Assembly: GCA_038380435.1 (NCBI GenBank)
Contig: JAWZYU010000019.1
Location: 24,639,801-24,703,800, forward strand
Source: Ryuthela nishihirai
Taxonomy: Eukaryota > Arthropoda > Arachnida > Araneae > Heptathelidae
Length of the DNA: 64,000 nucleotides
Direction: 5' to 3'
Both the position numbers and the translations under genes were made by a program. Below the pieces are notes generated by a model, which worked only from the letters and a program-made list of their open reading frames with translations, ran no database searches and was not told the origin of the DNA. Below are positions 22,621 through 34,989 of this stretch, piece by piece. How positions within the stretch are numbered: the stretch's first letter is position 1; the number at the start of each line of letters is the position of its first letter.

Positions 22621-23870
22621 TGATCAATGGACGGAAACTATTATTATTATTATTCACAGTCCCTTGGTTACCCAGTACATTTGGTTCATACTCGGGATTG
22701 AAATAATATTCACAGTTTTCAGGTCAGTTTCTTTGGTAATTGAAATTCTAAATTATTTATAACAGTGAAAAACGCAAAAAAGAATAAAAAAAAGTAAAAA
22801 TGGGTTATGGTCTGTAACGCATTCAAGTCATTAGATTTAGCACGAAAGTATTGAATAATTCCCAAGTATTTCGTTAAACGTTCATATGATATGGTATATG
22901 CATATTGCCAAGTGATTATAGTGCTTGTCTATGGATAAAAGTGACTGGGTTCAAACCCTGCTGAAAAATTATTTTCCTCAGTTCTCGCCTTGCTCAGACT
23001 TCTATGGTGTATTAAATTAACTTTCTATTATGTATTAATCCTTAAAGGCTCTTGTTGGAGTTCTGAGTCAAGAAACTGCTTAAGGTTTATTTGTTCTTTC
23101 CTTATCCTTACAAGTTTTGGTTTTCACAATGTTACGATAATCTATAACGTAACTTTTCATTAGTCTCATACGCTAAAACTTTAAAACTTCTCGAGTGGAA
23201 GTTATGAAATTTTAGTGCTAACAATTTTGATTCTTTTCCCATTTATTTCAAAACATTATGAACTTTACATGACATGTAATAGAAAATTCATTGTAAAAGT
23301 ATATGTCGTTTTGTTGTTGAATAAACTGTTAATATTATTATGAAAATTTTACTGGAAGACAGAATGTCCTGAACATACCTTTGTTTTCGATTGTTTATCT
23401 TTTCTATGGATTTCAAGCCAAGGATTCATTAAACATGTATTACTTTTAATATTCATTCTAAAGTATCTTTTAATCTGATTTCAAAATTTTATTTTCTGAT
23501 GTTAATTACCCGAATGCACTCAACTAGAAATTGTACGAAAATATGGCATACTGATCAATTGAAAGAAACAAAATTTTTGCGAATTATTTAATTATAGTCA
23601 TATTTTAATCATTATTTCAGCATTTGTTATACATCTTAACGAGAATATTTGATATTTTAAAATCAATATGTCACAACCAAGTTCTTCACCTTAATGATCA
23701 TTTCACGTCTTTTGGTATATTTTTTTATCTATTTTCTTATTGTTTTTCCTCGTGATATATCTGTTTGTTTATCGGTTTTGTGACAAACACACAAACCGAC
23801 AAATGATGTTACTTTGCGTGGTAAAGTGTCACAAAAATCCTGTACATATGTAAAACAAAATAATTAGCTG
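22621..23870. other. AT-rich stretch with one tRNA-like scrap
   Basis: gactgggttcaaaccctgct near 22945 is a B-box-like piece followed by gaaaaattattttcc, probably a SINE-C remnant on the plus strand. A direct atttg/ttgtgacaaacaca region near 23770-23800 could form a small hairpin. No gene seen. Confidence 0.35.
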
Positions 23871-24030
23871 AGAAAAATGGTTGTGCTATGAGTGGGATTC
23901 GAACCCACATCTTCAAGTAACCGGCAAGTATGCTAACCATTACACCATCAAGTACTAACGTTTCTTCTTCAGCTAATATGATTTAGCTTTCCCGCATTTA
24001 TTATTTGATTCGAATAGTGGCGCCATCTAT
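23871..24030 (-). mobile_element. SINE-C copy with ggcgcc motif
   Basis: On the minus strand: gatggtgtaatggttagcat, then gtgggttcgaatcccactc and a tail ccatttttctcagc. It looks tRNA-like, but the would-be acceptor strands do not pair. tggcgccatctat is at 24018-24030. Confidence 0.6.
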
Positions 24031-24199
24031 CTGTACGTGTTAACTATGTTGTCTCTTAAAGCTGAAATTTAATATTTGTCACTCTTCACAATTTTTTTCA
24101 GCTTATTATTTCATGTGTCACTTTGTATGCTTCTCAAGGCAATTGTTCCACCAAACGTACTACATTCTGCATTAAATGAATGCTTGGGTGTCAGAAGCA

Positions 24200-24780
24200 T
24201 TATGGAATGCAAAAATTTGCCCCCCCCCACCGTAATTTTCTACCCATAAAAAAAGAGAAATATGCAAATCGCTCTTCTACCTTCCGAATATAAGTATCCA
24301 CAGTTCGGTTGTCAAATGAAAGCTTATCTTCTGAGGAGTGTCGTAATCGTATACCTTTGGATCCTGTTTCGCCATTTTTGTCTACATCCTCCAACTGGCG
24401 CCATTTCGAAATGAATTTCCTCCTTTTATCCTTTTCCCCTTTCTCGATACTTTCTTTATCCCACCTGACCTGTTTCCGTGAGAAACAACGAAGAGGAGCT
24501 AGGCAGACTTCTATAAAGTTCCATAGCACCGCTCCCCCTCTCCATTGCCATCTGCACACGTATTCTGCAGTTGCCACGTGGAAGGCAAGTCACGTCCGCT
24601 AATACTGAGGTCAAGATACCATCGGGTGATGTCCCTTCGGGCAATTGTCTCACGAATGAGAGAACTGTAAAGTTCACAGGCAAAGGAGAAGACATAGAAG
24701 TAACGAACTGAAATTGTAGTGCAGCGCCACCTAACGTAAGGTCCGAATTACTCATTTTCACTCTGCTCTCGTCATGTTAC
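24200..24780. other. Unassigned, less AT-rich block
   Basis: Open frames of about 100-125 codons exist on both strands, overlapping each other. None shows a recognisable motif. It might be an unrecognised retroelement piece or an exon, and I cannot decide. Confidence 0.25.
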
Positions 24781-24907
24781 GACCGCATTAATCTGTCACC
24801 TTTCGTAGCTTTCAACAGAAGATAGAATTGATATGGCGTTTAATTTCTTTATTTAATCTAGTGATTTGACAAATTCATCATCATCATCAACCTCAAGCAG
24901 CCATGGG

Positions 24908-26439
24908 CTACGGAGGTCCAACCAGAGAGTGCAATTTAGTTCTCCAAGCAAGTCTATCCTGAGCTACATCTACTGCATCTGGCCACTGCACACCAATTCT
25001 AACAAGGTCCTGTTTGACATTGTGTGCCCACCGCATCCTAGGTCTCCCCTTCTTTCTGAGGCCTTTAGGCACACTGTTCATAACCCTATTCGCCAATCTA
25101 TAATTTTTCATACGGGCAACACGGCCAAACCAACAGAGTCTCTCTCTGCACAATATGCTGCTTAAAGGAGGTTGCAAACTCCTTTGCCTAACCTCATCAT
25201 TAGTTACAAAGTTGAACCACCTAATGCCCAAGATACTGCGTAAGCATCTGGAATCAAAAGAATCTAGTTTCCTGTTATCTTGTTTACAAAGTGTCCAAGT
25301 TTCACTACCATAACTAACCCTAGAAAGAACCAAACTATTATACAGTCTAATTTTAGTCTTTAGGTGTATAGGCCTATTTCTCCACACTCTTCATAGATTC
25401 TTAAAAGTCCCGGCAGAAATCTCTATTCGTCTGTTAATCTCATGCCGCACATCACCATTATCTGTTACACAGCTCCCAAGATAATTAAACTGTGACACCT
25501 GCTCAAGACTGCAACCATTCAGATTAACTGAATCACAGCCTGCCTGACCAATTTTCATCACTTTAGTTTTCTCTCTGTTTATAACCAAACCTACTCTACT
25601 ACCAGTCTCATCAACAGCTCGAATGAAAGAGTTCATCTCATCAACATCATTTGCCAGAAGGGCTAAATCATCAGCATAATCTAAATCAGAAATTTTCGTA
25701 TCTCCAGTCCATTTAAGGCCAAAATCTTTCCCTTGAAGTGAATTTCGCATAACATAATCAATAACCAAGCTAAAGAGAAAAGGAGACAAAATGCACCCTT
25801 GTCGAACACCAGAAGTAATGCTAAACCAACTGCTACAAGCCTTACCAACTCTCACACACGACTCAGTGTTACTATAGAGAGCTTTCATTATGTTAACTAA
25901 CTTGTCAGGTATACCATATGATCTCACAATCAACCACAAATTATGACGATCAACAGAATCGAAAGTCTTTTTGAAATCAACAAAGCTAGCAACCAAAGGT
26001 TTCTGAAACTCTAAACATTTCTCAAGAATCTGCCTAAGTGAAAATATCTGATCCACACATCCCCTACCACTGCTGAATCCACATTGCTCATCACGCAATT
26101 GACTGTCAACCAGATTCTTAATTCTATTAAGCACAATCATGGAAAGAACTTTACCTGGAACAGAGAGTTGGCTAATACCCCTATAGTTATCACAAGAATT
26201 GCGATCACCTTTTTTGAAAATAGGGTAACAATAGCTCTGGTAAAATCCTTAGGAACCATGCCTTTATCATAAAAGATATTCAGAATTTCAGTCATCCAAG
26301 TGGTAACCGAAACATTCCCAGCTATAAGCATTTCGGTAGTAATTTCATCTACTCCTGGGGATTTATGTAGTTTAAGTTTGAAAACAGCCAAAATAACTTC
26401 AGATTGTGTTATAGGGCCAACATTAAACCACCCATGCAT
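24908..26439 (-). pseudogene. RTE reverse transcriptase (copy C), two shifts and a stop
   Basis: Equivalent to residues 245-752 of the copy B protein. A shift lies at 26409-26439 and another near 26226 (gggtaac against gggataat in copy B, one base lost). The catalytic YADD remains. At 25391-25393 a Trp codon of copy B is TGA. The rest then runs unbroken to 24908 with the RTE tail GRPRMRWAHNVKQD. Confidence 0.85.
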
Positions 26440-27908
26440 ATGTCATCATTGCAAACAATGGGAGTAGAACTAACTACATTGCTTAGAACATCACTGAAAT
26501 GCTCAGCCCACCTAGCCATGACAGAATCCTCTCCTTCTATAACCTTACCTTGTTTATCCTTCAATCCTTGTATATCTGTCCGTTTTCTACCACACAAAAC
26601 ATTAACTATGTGGTACAGCTCTCTGCTGTTGTGCTGTCTAACTGCTTCCTCGGCTTTGTCAGCAAAACCATCAAGCCAAAGATTCTTATCAGCAGCTAAC
26701 TGATCCTTTACAAGTTTATTAAGGTCTCTGTAATGCTTTCTATTAGGACTAGTAGGATGTTGATTAAGGGCATTCCAGCAGTTCTTTCTTTCCGAAATAA
26801 GCTCAAGTGCCTTATCACTCAGATAATTTTGCCTCTTCTGCTCCTTTTTTCCTAAAAGAGTACTGTTAGTGTCCAAAAAAGCCTGTTTAAAATGATCCCA
26901 TTCTTCCTCAACTTCAGTAGTGAGCAAACCATGACTGTCATAATGACTAAGTAACCTATCATGGTAAGCTTTGGCTATAACTGAATCTTTCAGAGCTTCA
27001 GTATTAAAAGCAAATTTTTTAACCCTAGCACAACATTTTTTAAGTTTCAGTTGCAAGACACTTTTAACAAGGTAATGGTCAGATCCAATTTCAGCTCCCC
27101 TATATGCCCTGGTATTTCTAACAGAACTAGCCCATTTGCTGTTAATTAATATATAATCAATCATATTCCTATGCAGCCCATCAGGTGAAACCCATGTGTA
27201 CTTATGTATGTCGCGGTGTTTGTAATATGTGTTAGTTATTCTGAAACCATTGAGTTTACTTACCTGTAGGAGACGCCCATTGCAGCTACCAATACCAAAA
27301 GGGCCAATCACCTCTCCCCAAAGGTCAGAGTCAGTACCATCTTTGGCATTGAAGTCACCAAGAACAAGGGTAATATCTCCTTTCTTGACAGAATTCAAAA
27401 TATCCTGAAGTTGTTCAGAAAACCTATCCTTCTCATCCTCATCGGCATCCTCAGTGGGGGCGTAACAGCATATAACATTCAGATCTTTAACGCTTGTCTG
27501 AAATTTTGCTGTAAGAAACCTTTCATTAATGCACTCATATCCTAGAAGAGCATCACTAGCGTGTCTGCTGAGAAGCAGACCCACGCCTTGGTGGTGCTTA
27601 TTGTCGTCCCTCCCTGAAAAGAGAAATTTAAGATTATTTTTAAGAATCTGACCTTTATCTGTCCATCTGGTCTCTTGCAAGCCGAAAATATCTAAATTAT
27701 AATGGTGGAATTCTTGTGTGAGGACATCAAGAGAAAAAGCTCTGTGCAGAGTCCTCACATTCCAACTACCTATGGAGAGAAAATGGTTAGTGGGATGTTT
27801 AAAGAAACTATGTTTATTGAGAGAGGGAATGTCGACAATATCAAACAGCCCCCTAATCGCAGACATGGGGCAAAGACCCGTTCCCCCACTCCTAAAGGCT
27901 GAAGCCAT
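26409..27908 (-). pseudogene. RTE endonuclease domain with linker (copy C)
   Basis: Open for 499 codons from a Met at 27908. Apurinic-endonuclease motifs appear in order: SWNVRTL (48-54), LQETRW (77-82), GVGLLLS (108-114), CYAPTED (148-154), LGDFNAKDG (183-191), YTWVSPDG (237-244) and IGSDHYLV (274-281). All expected catalytic Asn, Glu, Asp and His positions are present. The domain nicks target DNA to start insertion. The start is plausible because the leader upstream contains no matching frame. The frame is lost near 26410, so the reverse transcriptase is no longer attached. Confidence 0.85.
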
Positions 27909-28429
27909 CTACACTGGAAGACTTCCTCCAATGTAGAATTTGACGATGCCAATAGAAGCAAAGAGTTCAGGTGATTGCTATGGTCAGCACCAGGACCCTG
28001 TGTGGTTGACCACTCCTCAGCAGGGTAGAAAACGAAAAGAAAAGTAGCCATAGTTGTCCAGATCAATAGTCCACACTAATCTGGCAGCCCTCCCCTTCCG
28101 TTCACTTCCACAAGAGAGTATCTCTTTTGAAAGGTACTAACGGTCTGCACCACGAGAAGGCGGGGTCGGACATTAGGTGCTAGGCCTGGTCGGTTCTATG
28201 CATCATCACTTACGAGTTATTAAAACAAATTGCAAACACAACAAATTACAAGTGAAGGAAAATGAAAAAAATAAATTAAAAAGAGAAATGAAATTTGACA
28301 ATTAACTACCACCTGTTTTATAAAACAATTTAATTATATTAATTTTAGTTCGTTCAATCTCCTAAATAGGATCCGGAGTTAATAAAATGGTATATCACGG
28401 ATGAATTTCAACAATATGTCCATCCTTTA

Positions 28430-29460
28430 TAAGAAAATGATATTTTGCCGAGATTATTTGTCCACGAATATACAAAAGATTTAGTTCTTGCAAAAAAAAT
28501 ATTGAGATCAGCTGTTGATGTCCCTTGGTTTGTTACTAACAGACAACTTCATAAAGATTTGGGCATCGACCACGTATATACCCATATTAAATGCATCTCA
28601 AAATGGTTCCTTGAGGTTGTTAATCATTACTTGACAATGTTTCAAAGCATTTAAAAGTACTATTCTGTCATTTTCGGTTCGCTGTAGAATTTCTGAAAGA
28701 AGCTTTCTCCTGTATCGCCTTTTTAAACTTACAAGTACGCCTTGATCCATTGGTTGCACTAAAGATGTTACATTAGGTGGCAAAACATGGCTTTCATGTT
28801 GTCAGAAATGAGTTCGCTTGAGTGTGTTGTGGCATTACCGAGAATGAGTAGGGCCTTTGCAGGCATTTTAAGACCTGTCAAGTGATTTTTTACTTTTGGA
28901 ACAAAATCTTTAAACAAAATCTTTAAACAAATACGAGTCTATCGATGCAGAATTTTGAGCTGTGTAGTAAACTAGGAGATTAGCTAAATTTAAATGTTTG
29001 AATGTTCGAGGTTTCGCTAATTTCCCAATTACAAAAAGTGGAAGTTTGGGCATACCTGCATTATTTGAAACATAGCTATAGTGATTCTTTCTATGTTTGT
29101 TTAAAATCCTGTAGCTGAGGTTCCGTGCGCTGTCATAAACGTTTTCGTTGGAAGAAGTTTAAAATTTAACCCAGTCTCATCTACATTGTAGATTTGTTCT
29201 GCTCATAGATCTTCTTCTTCAATAAGCACTAAAAGTTTTTCTGCTAACGGATCAGCTGACAATTTCTCACCACAAACACCAAGGTAATGAACATCATGCC
29301 GTTTTTTCCAGCGAGAAAGCCTTCTCACGCTTGCTGAAAAATCTCCCCCATTAGCGATTTTAAAATGAAGGATTAATGCATTTTCTTTGAAAATTGGCCA
29401 ACTGATTTGCGTTCTTTTTCAACGCTCTTGTATGAACCATAACCAAAGTGCATCACCGAC
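28430..29460 (-). pseudogene. Tigger/pogo-like transposase, degenerate
   Basis: Fragments of a DDE transposase can be read in the right order on the minus strand over several frames: KKRHDVHYLGVCGEKLSAD (DNA-binding side), EQIYNVDETGLNFKLLPTK (first catalytic Asp region, near 29190) and LPPNVTSLVQPMDQGVL with KRRYRRKLL (end of the catalytic domain, near 28780-28700). Many stops and shifts lie between. Family members cut and paste elements at TA sites. Similarity to the YNADETGL and LPPNVTSLIQPMDQGV boxes of Tigger proteins is strong. Confidence 0.8.
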
Positions 29461-30271
29461 AATTTCAAGAGAAGAATGTTAATATTGATCTAACCTTGAA
29501 TATTAATAATTTCATCCACATTATTACAAAGCAAGATGTTCCATGTAAATGTTACGAAACACGTATGTAAGTGGCGTATATGAGAAGAGACCAATTTGCA
29601 AACTATTTATTTGAAAGTGTTCTGCATGTAGGAAGAAAGATCAGTCAATTTACCTATTTTTAAGAATAGGCTTCGTGATTCCGAGGTTTCTGATGCGTAC
29701 TATGTAATATACGTGAATTATTTTCATTTGTAGGAAAATAAACCACAAATTTTGGTTGTGTTTTTTCATTGAATTTGAAAAACAGGAATCACGTGTTAAT
29801 ACAACGTTGACTATTTAGGTGTAATGCTAAACGTTTTATATTTGGAGGAAAAAAACTATATTTTAGATTTCTTATATAGGTAAAATCAATTCGGAATTGT
29901 TCTACAAGAAATCGATATGAACTGTGAGAAAAAAATATTATTTTGTTCCATATTATATCTGAAACTATTTGTAGAAATTATCGCAATTATTAAGGATTAT
30001 TGAACCAATTTTATACATTTCAAATCCTTCGAAATGAAAAAGGGTTTTTGTTTGGTATCATGTAAAATAATTCTACATTTTTGCCAACGAAAATTAGAGA
30101 GCTATAATATAATTTTTCCCGAAACAAAATCTGGCTTGCTCCATATTAAATTACACATTGGAAAGTTCAGTACAAAAATATGAAATAACCATTTTTTATC
30201 GAACAGAATGTATGTTTTTTGTACACTTTTCAAACATATTAAACTGTTTCAAGAACCCTTTATTATTTTTA
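29461..30271. other. No gene recognised
   Basis: AT-rich, possibly the non-coding flank of the Tigger remnant. No inverted ends found. Confidence 0.35.
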
Positions 30272-30365
30272 CCACCTTCTCTGAGCCATCGGGATCCTTG
30301 TGACCTGATCATTTAGCCCAAGGTATGCAAAAAAAAGTACCGCTCAGAGGTAAAACTACCCAACT
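30272..30365 (+). mobile_element. SINE-A 3' tip
   Basis: accttctctgagcc, gatccttgtgacctg, aaagtaccgctcagaggt and taaaactacccaa are the last 90 or so bases of SINE-A. Confidence 0.75.
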
Positions 30366-31482
30366 TGTCTACTATTCACAATATTTCCTATTGGACAGTA
30401 AATGTTACTGTTACATTGAGCTACAAATATTTCTGAATGAGATTCTAAGCTGAAAACTAAATTTTTAAAGAAAACCAGTCAAACGCATAATTCCAAATGT
30501 GTCACCTCCGGTTAGGAAGCCACAGTCAAAATAAGGTAATCTTTGTAAAAGTTAATTGGTTCAAATCTATTATCCTATTTCCTGACATTATATTATTTGT
30601 TAAGGAAAAGCATTTCTCAAATTCATCTTTTATTATATTCATTTCTGACATTGTTACATTAACAGACGAATTTTGATATAGAAAAATGGTGTTACGATGT
30701 GTACTAAATGGTTAGCTTACCCATAAAGAACACAGGATGACGCCGGCTGATGTTCATAAGGCCTATCTTCATTCAAGTACAGGATCCGAGATTTAAAAAA
30801 AGAGCATTCATCACATACAACAGCTCGTTTCACCAAACGCACTGTACCTTCAACTACGACCATAAAGAACTTATTAACTGTTTTTGAGTAACTCGCATGT
30901 GGATAAAATTTTCATACTCTTGCTACTAATGTTGCCCATGAGAGGGCACCTTGATATCCAAGTATATTGGAATACAAACCACGCCTTTTAGCTCACATTT
31001 TAATACACCTCAGGGACAATTTAAAGCATTCTTTGCTGAATTTAATTTGGAACAGCCCTTTTCTAATGCGATAACTGTTTAAGCTAAGGATACACCTGAT
31101 ACCGTGATTTCTGATTAGATTATAAACTCTAAGATCTCGAACTTCGTCAGAGTTTTGAAGAGCTAAACGAACATAGACCATATCTATCTCGACACCAGCA
31201 AATGTAATTGTGACAACTGCAACTTACGCATATCCTATGTTAAGTATGCTTTCCACTTCAGTGTGTTCTTCCAGAAGCTGAACAAATGAGAAAAATTCCT
31301 TTCTCTCCACATGTTGTGGTGCAGTACACAGAAAAGAATTCACATATCGGGTTATAATGCACTCACTTTTTGTGCATATGCTGATATTTCTGTCAGCTTT
31401 TTATGCAATGTCAGATGCAATGTGTTCTAGAGCTTATGTGCATTTGGTAAGATCCAAACATTTTCCCCTATTTTCCTATTGC
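30366..31482. other. Unassigned, traces of a minus-strand coding remnant
   Basis: Between about 31240 and 30720 the minus strand shows scattered protein-like stretches in changing frames, but none fits a family I can name. It may be a decayed transposon gene. Confidence 0.25.
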
Positions 31483-32160
31483 TCTTGGTTTGACATTTGT
31501 CGTTTGGTCGGTTTGTGGATTTGACAAAAGGTTGTGCCACCATATCTTTCGACCGCGATGGATAAACATTATGTTCAAAATGAAATCTAGTGATACGGGT
31601 AGTGTCATAGGCGATAAAAAAAATTGACCCCCGTGCTTCCTTCCCTCCTTGAAAAGGGCTTTATGAAACTGTTCTAAAGCTATATCTCCAGAACACGAAG
31701 GCCGAAAGTAACAAGGTATACGACAAATGAAAGCTTCTGACACGCGAAATGTCGTAAGCTACGAAAAAGGGACCCCCGTGCTTTCTTCCCACCTAAAAGA
31801 AGGTAGTATTCGAAATATTTTTTCACTAAATCTCCAGAACGCGAATGCGAAAATAACAAGCTATACTTCGAATGAAAGCTTCCGACGCCGGAGAGTGTCG
31901 TAGGCTACGAAACAATTAACACCCGTGTTTTCACCCCCCTGAAAGCGGGAAATATGAAAGTGGTTTTACTACATCTTTCGAACGACACGGTCTAGAGTTA
32001 AGCGTTAGGTGTCAAATAAAAGCTCGTGTAATGACTGTCGTTAACTATTTCGATATTCACCTGCACTATAGGGCGCTGAAAAGTAGAAAATAAACCTAAA
32101 AAGGATAATATCGATGGTGCAATTGGTCAATGAATTCGTATTCGCTTCGAAGGAAGATTG
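31483..32160 (+). repeat. Four-unit element R, forward copy
   Basis: Starts with cctattgctcttgg and tttgtggatttgacaaaa. Four units follow, with the word tgaaagct or its variants at 31581, 31729, 31873 and 32017 (spacing 148, 144, 144). Each unit also has gtgtcgtaggctac-like, gacccccgtgcttt-like and atctccagaacgcgaa-like words. It closes with gggcgctgaaaagtagaaaa, tggtgcaattggtca and cgcttcgaagga. The same order occurs reversed at 46455-47505. Confidence 0.85.
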
Positions 32161-32189
32161 GCGCCGATTGACCTAGCCGACAAGATAGG

Positions 32190-32475
32190 TGCATTTCACC
32201 TGCCCCCCCCCCCACACACACACACACACCAAGCGATTTCGAAAATTTTCCGATGCCATTCGTTTGTACTACGTTTGTATCAGATTCTACAGCAAAAAAA
32301 TTCGTTTGTACCGCATTTGTTAAAAAGTTATTCGATTTTCAAAGTGGGGGGCTGGAGAAACAACAGCCCCCCCCCCCCCAAGCAATTTCGAAATTTTTGC
32401 GATGCCATTCGTTTGTACCGGATTGTACCACAAAAAATTTCGTTTGTACCGTATTTGTTAAAAAGTTATTCGACA
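32190..32475 (+). repeat. 148-bp tandem unit with poly-C, two copies
   Basis: Units start with aagcgatttcgaaaattttc (32231) and aagcaatttcgaaatttttg (32379). Shared words are ccattcgtttgtac, tttgttaaaaagttattcga and gtttgtaccg. Poly-C runs precede both units. An inverted relative lies at 33590-33800. Confidence 0.8.
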
Positions 32476-32894
32476 ACAACTGGTAACTTTTTGTCTTGGC
32501 ATGTGATGCCACTGGGACAGGTGACTAATAGTCACTACACTGTATTTAAGATATCCAGGAATGGGAGTGCGGCTTGTGTGACTTGGGAATGTTTTAGCGG
32601 TTGATATATTTATTCATCATCATGTTCATCTCGCAAACACAGATATGAGAGTTTTTTCACATTTAACCCCCAAAGCTAATAGCTTATATGCAGGAAATAG
32701 AGTGATCATTAGTTTTCATACTAGAAAGTTTCGATAGCAGTATATATATATCAAATATTTTGACAGTATTTCATATTTATCGAAATATCATAGAATAATT
32801 TAAATCTTCAAGTTATTTAAGAAAGCAACTTCAGGTTAGCCGAAACAAAGTTGGCTGTTGCTGCTAAAATTTTGTCATTTGTTTCTGAAGGGAG
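32476..32894. other. AT-rich spacer
   Basis: No gene recognised. Confidence 0.3.
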
Positions 32895-33345
32895 ACACAA
32901 TTCCCTGTGACACAATATCAGTCAATGGCTACCTAGTCACTGTGGAATTCAGGGAAATGTTTTAGCTGACTCATATGCCAAAGATGCAATCAACTTAACT
33001 GACACTACTGATATTCCTATATATATATACATATTAAAAATTATCTTAAGTCATTAGAAAAATAGAACTCAACAATTACTTAAAAGTTCAGAGTTCTGTT
33101 AAACATCATTTTAGATATTAACTTGATCAAAATATATGTTCATTGCTAAAATTTAAAAATCTAGAAAGAATATTTGCAAAATATTAAGATTTAGAACTGG
33201 GACTGCAAAGTTAAACAGCTACTTATACATGATAAAGAAATCAGCTAGCGCAAATTGTATTTTCTGTAACTGTGAAGAAACTATTTCACATATTTTATTA
33301 TATTTCACAATGGTTAAGAAGTTTACATCGATGCTTCCACTTGCT
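32895..33345 (+). pseudogene. LINE RNase H end and zinc knuckle, fragment
   Basis: Frame from 32923 gives QWLPSHCGIQGNVLADSYAK, the end of an RNase H domain including its last catalytic Asp. After breaks, about 33186-33310 gives LRFRTGTAKLNSYL and CIFCNCEETISHILLYF, the C-x2-C-x-C...H tail of RNase H LINEs. It is AT-rich and differs from the copies at 2.4 and 63.5 kb, so it is another LINE lineage. Confidence 0.75.
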
Positions 33346-33589
33346 TCTCCCTAGTTGGGAGGGTGTAGTAAATATTCTAATGATGTGGTAAATAATCTAA
33401 CGGAAAATAAATTAATTAATATTTATTTTCTGTTCCTGCTTTTGGACAGGCTGGACACACCAAACAACCGACAAACTCACAAGTGTTTCGAGCTCACTAA
33501 TTATCTAATTAGTTCAGCCGAATTTGAGCAAAAAATTATCTCTATTAACAACAAAATCTTGCACTTTTTTGGTATAAAAGAACAAACGA

Positions 33590-33800
33590 AAAATTTTCCA
33601 GGGGGCTCTCGTTTCTCCACCCGCCCCCCACTTTGAAAGTCGAATAACTGTTTAACAAATGCGATACAAACGAAAATTTTTGCCGTACAGTCCGGTACAA
33701 ACGTAGAGAATGGCATCGGAAAATTTTCGAAATCGCTTGGTCCTTTCTCCTGCCCCCCCCCCCCACATTGAAAGTCGAATAACTTTTTAACAGGCCATCG
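33590..33800 (-). repeat. 148-bp unit, inverted copy
   Basis: Reverse complement of the 32.2-32.5 kb unit: gtttaacaaatgcgatacaa, atggcatcggaaaattttcg and tttgaaagtcgaataact, with poly-C runs near 33755-33766. Confidence 0.8.
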
Positions 33801-34989
33801 GCGTCGCATACTGACAGAGGAGAGGAGGATTGTAACGCTGGAACTGTCTGAAATATTGCGATCTGTGTCGATGACTCAGGTTGCGACTCCGAACGGTGCG
33901 AAAAGTTCCAAGATAGAATTTCACTGAAGAATATTGCAAGAGATTTTTCTTTTTATGATAGGGTGGCCGTTAGGTTTGCGTTGGGGAAAATGCAAATGGA
34001 ACACCGGAAATAACTGTCGTTTTACCCGATAAAACATACAAATAAAACCTGTTTCCACTACATGGTGACGGTGTGTTAGCAGATTCATCGCGAAAGTGAC
34101 ATGTTTCTGGTGTGAAGGCCATACAAGTAATAGCTTTTTCTTTACATGTTCATGCCGTTCAGATCGTAAAACTTAATGGAAGATGAAATTTGTACCATCG
34201 AACCGCGATATTTTGATCTGCATGCCAATATGTTAGGGATGAACTAGTAATCATTGTCGTAGCTGATACCTCGTTACGTTTTCTTACACTCTTGTAAAAA
34301 GTAAATAATGACATATGACAATACAGGTGTAATTTTTAACATCCTGAAAAAGTAATACTCGCCGTTATTAAGAAAGACGTTTGCAAGAGATCCTACATTA
34401 AAAGTAATGCGTTTGATTTCTATTCGACAAAGTTCATGCGTACACAAAATTTGTACTTTGTGTGTTGTGTTAGCTCTAACTAAGGCAGTTGTCAGCAGTG
34501 ACTTCGGTCTTAGTAGGGCATGTCCTTGTATGAGAAGGCCTGTATTAAGCTAGGAGTAGCTTCTAGGATTCTTCTCTGTCCTATATGTCGCAAATCAAAA
34601 AAAAAAATAGAGAAAATGGAGACAGGTGGGAAAAGTAAACAGAGATACCTCTGTTGCGAATAGGACACTGTTGGAGTCTCACTTCCTGCGACTGAGGAAA
34701 CATTGCATTCCGAAATCTCAGTGTTGACGTCATTACCCTATTATTGGAAGGAAATCAAAATTTAAGTGCAAGTAAATGAACTGTCGCGTTTCGGTCATCG
34801 CAGTTACCGTCTGAATACGATGACAAAGTGAACCGAGTTCGTCGGATTGCAGTTTCCTCCGCATTGCTTACCGCAAAACAATATGAGTACAATAAACCTA
34901 GATGTATGAGATAAAAGAAAACGTTAGTACGCAAATATCGACCACGGGCTGTAATCTTTATCCCCTTCAAGTGTAACCAAGCACTCAGC
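33801..34989. other. No gene recognised
   Basis: Mixed sequence. Short frames only. Confidence 0.3.

Larger units (their letters stand above)
24875..28200 (-). mobile_element. RTE LINE copy C, near full length, inactivated
   Basis: The longest copy in the window. On the minus strand it holds about 290 bp of 5' leader, endonuclease, linker, reverse transcriptase and a (gat)n tail preceded by ccatggctgcttgagg. The leader (27909-28200) has more G and C than the flanking DNA. Two frameshifts and one stop break the frame. Confidence 0.9.

Noticed and set aside
23885..23960. Possible tRNA gene (minus strand, good T-arm and B-box)
   Set aside because: The acceptor strands do not pair and the SINE-C tail follows. 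It is the head of a SINE.
24200..24761. Overlapping open frames on both strands
   Set aside because: Overlap in opposite directions and no motif. Not enough to call a gene.
27702..27936. Plus-strand open frames over the LINE copy C leader and endonuclease
   Set aside because: Antisense shadows of the endonuclease frame.
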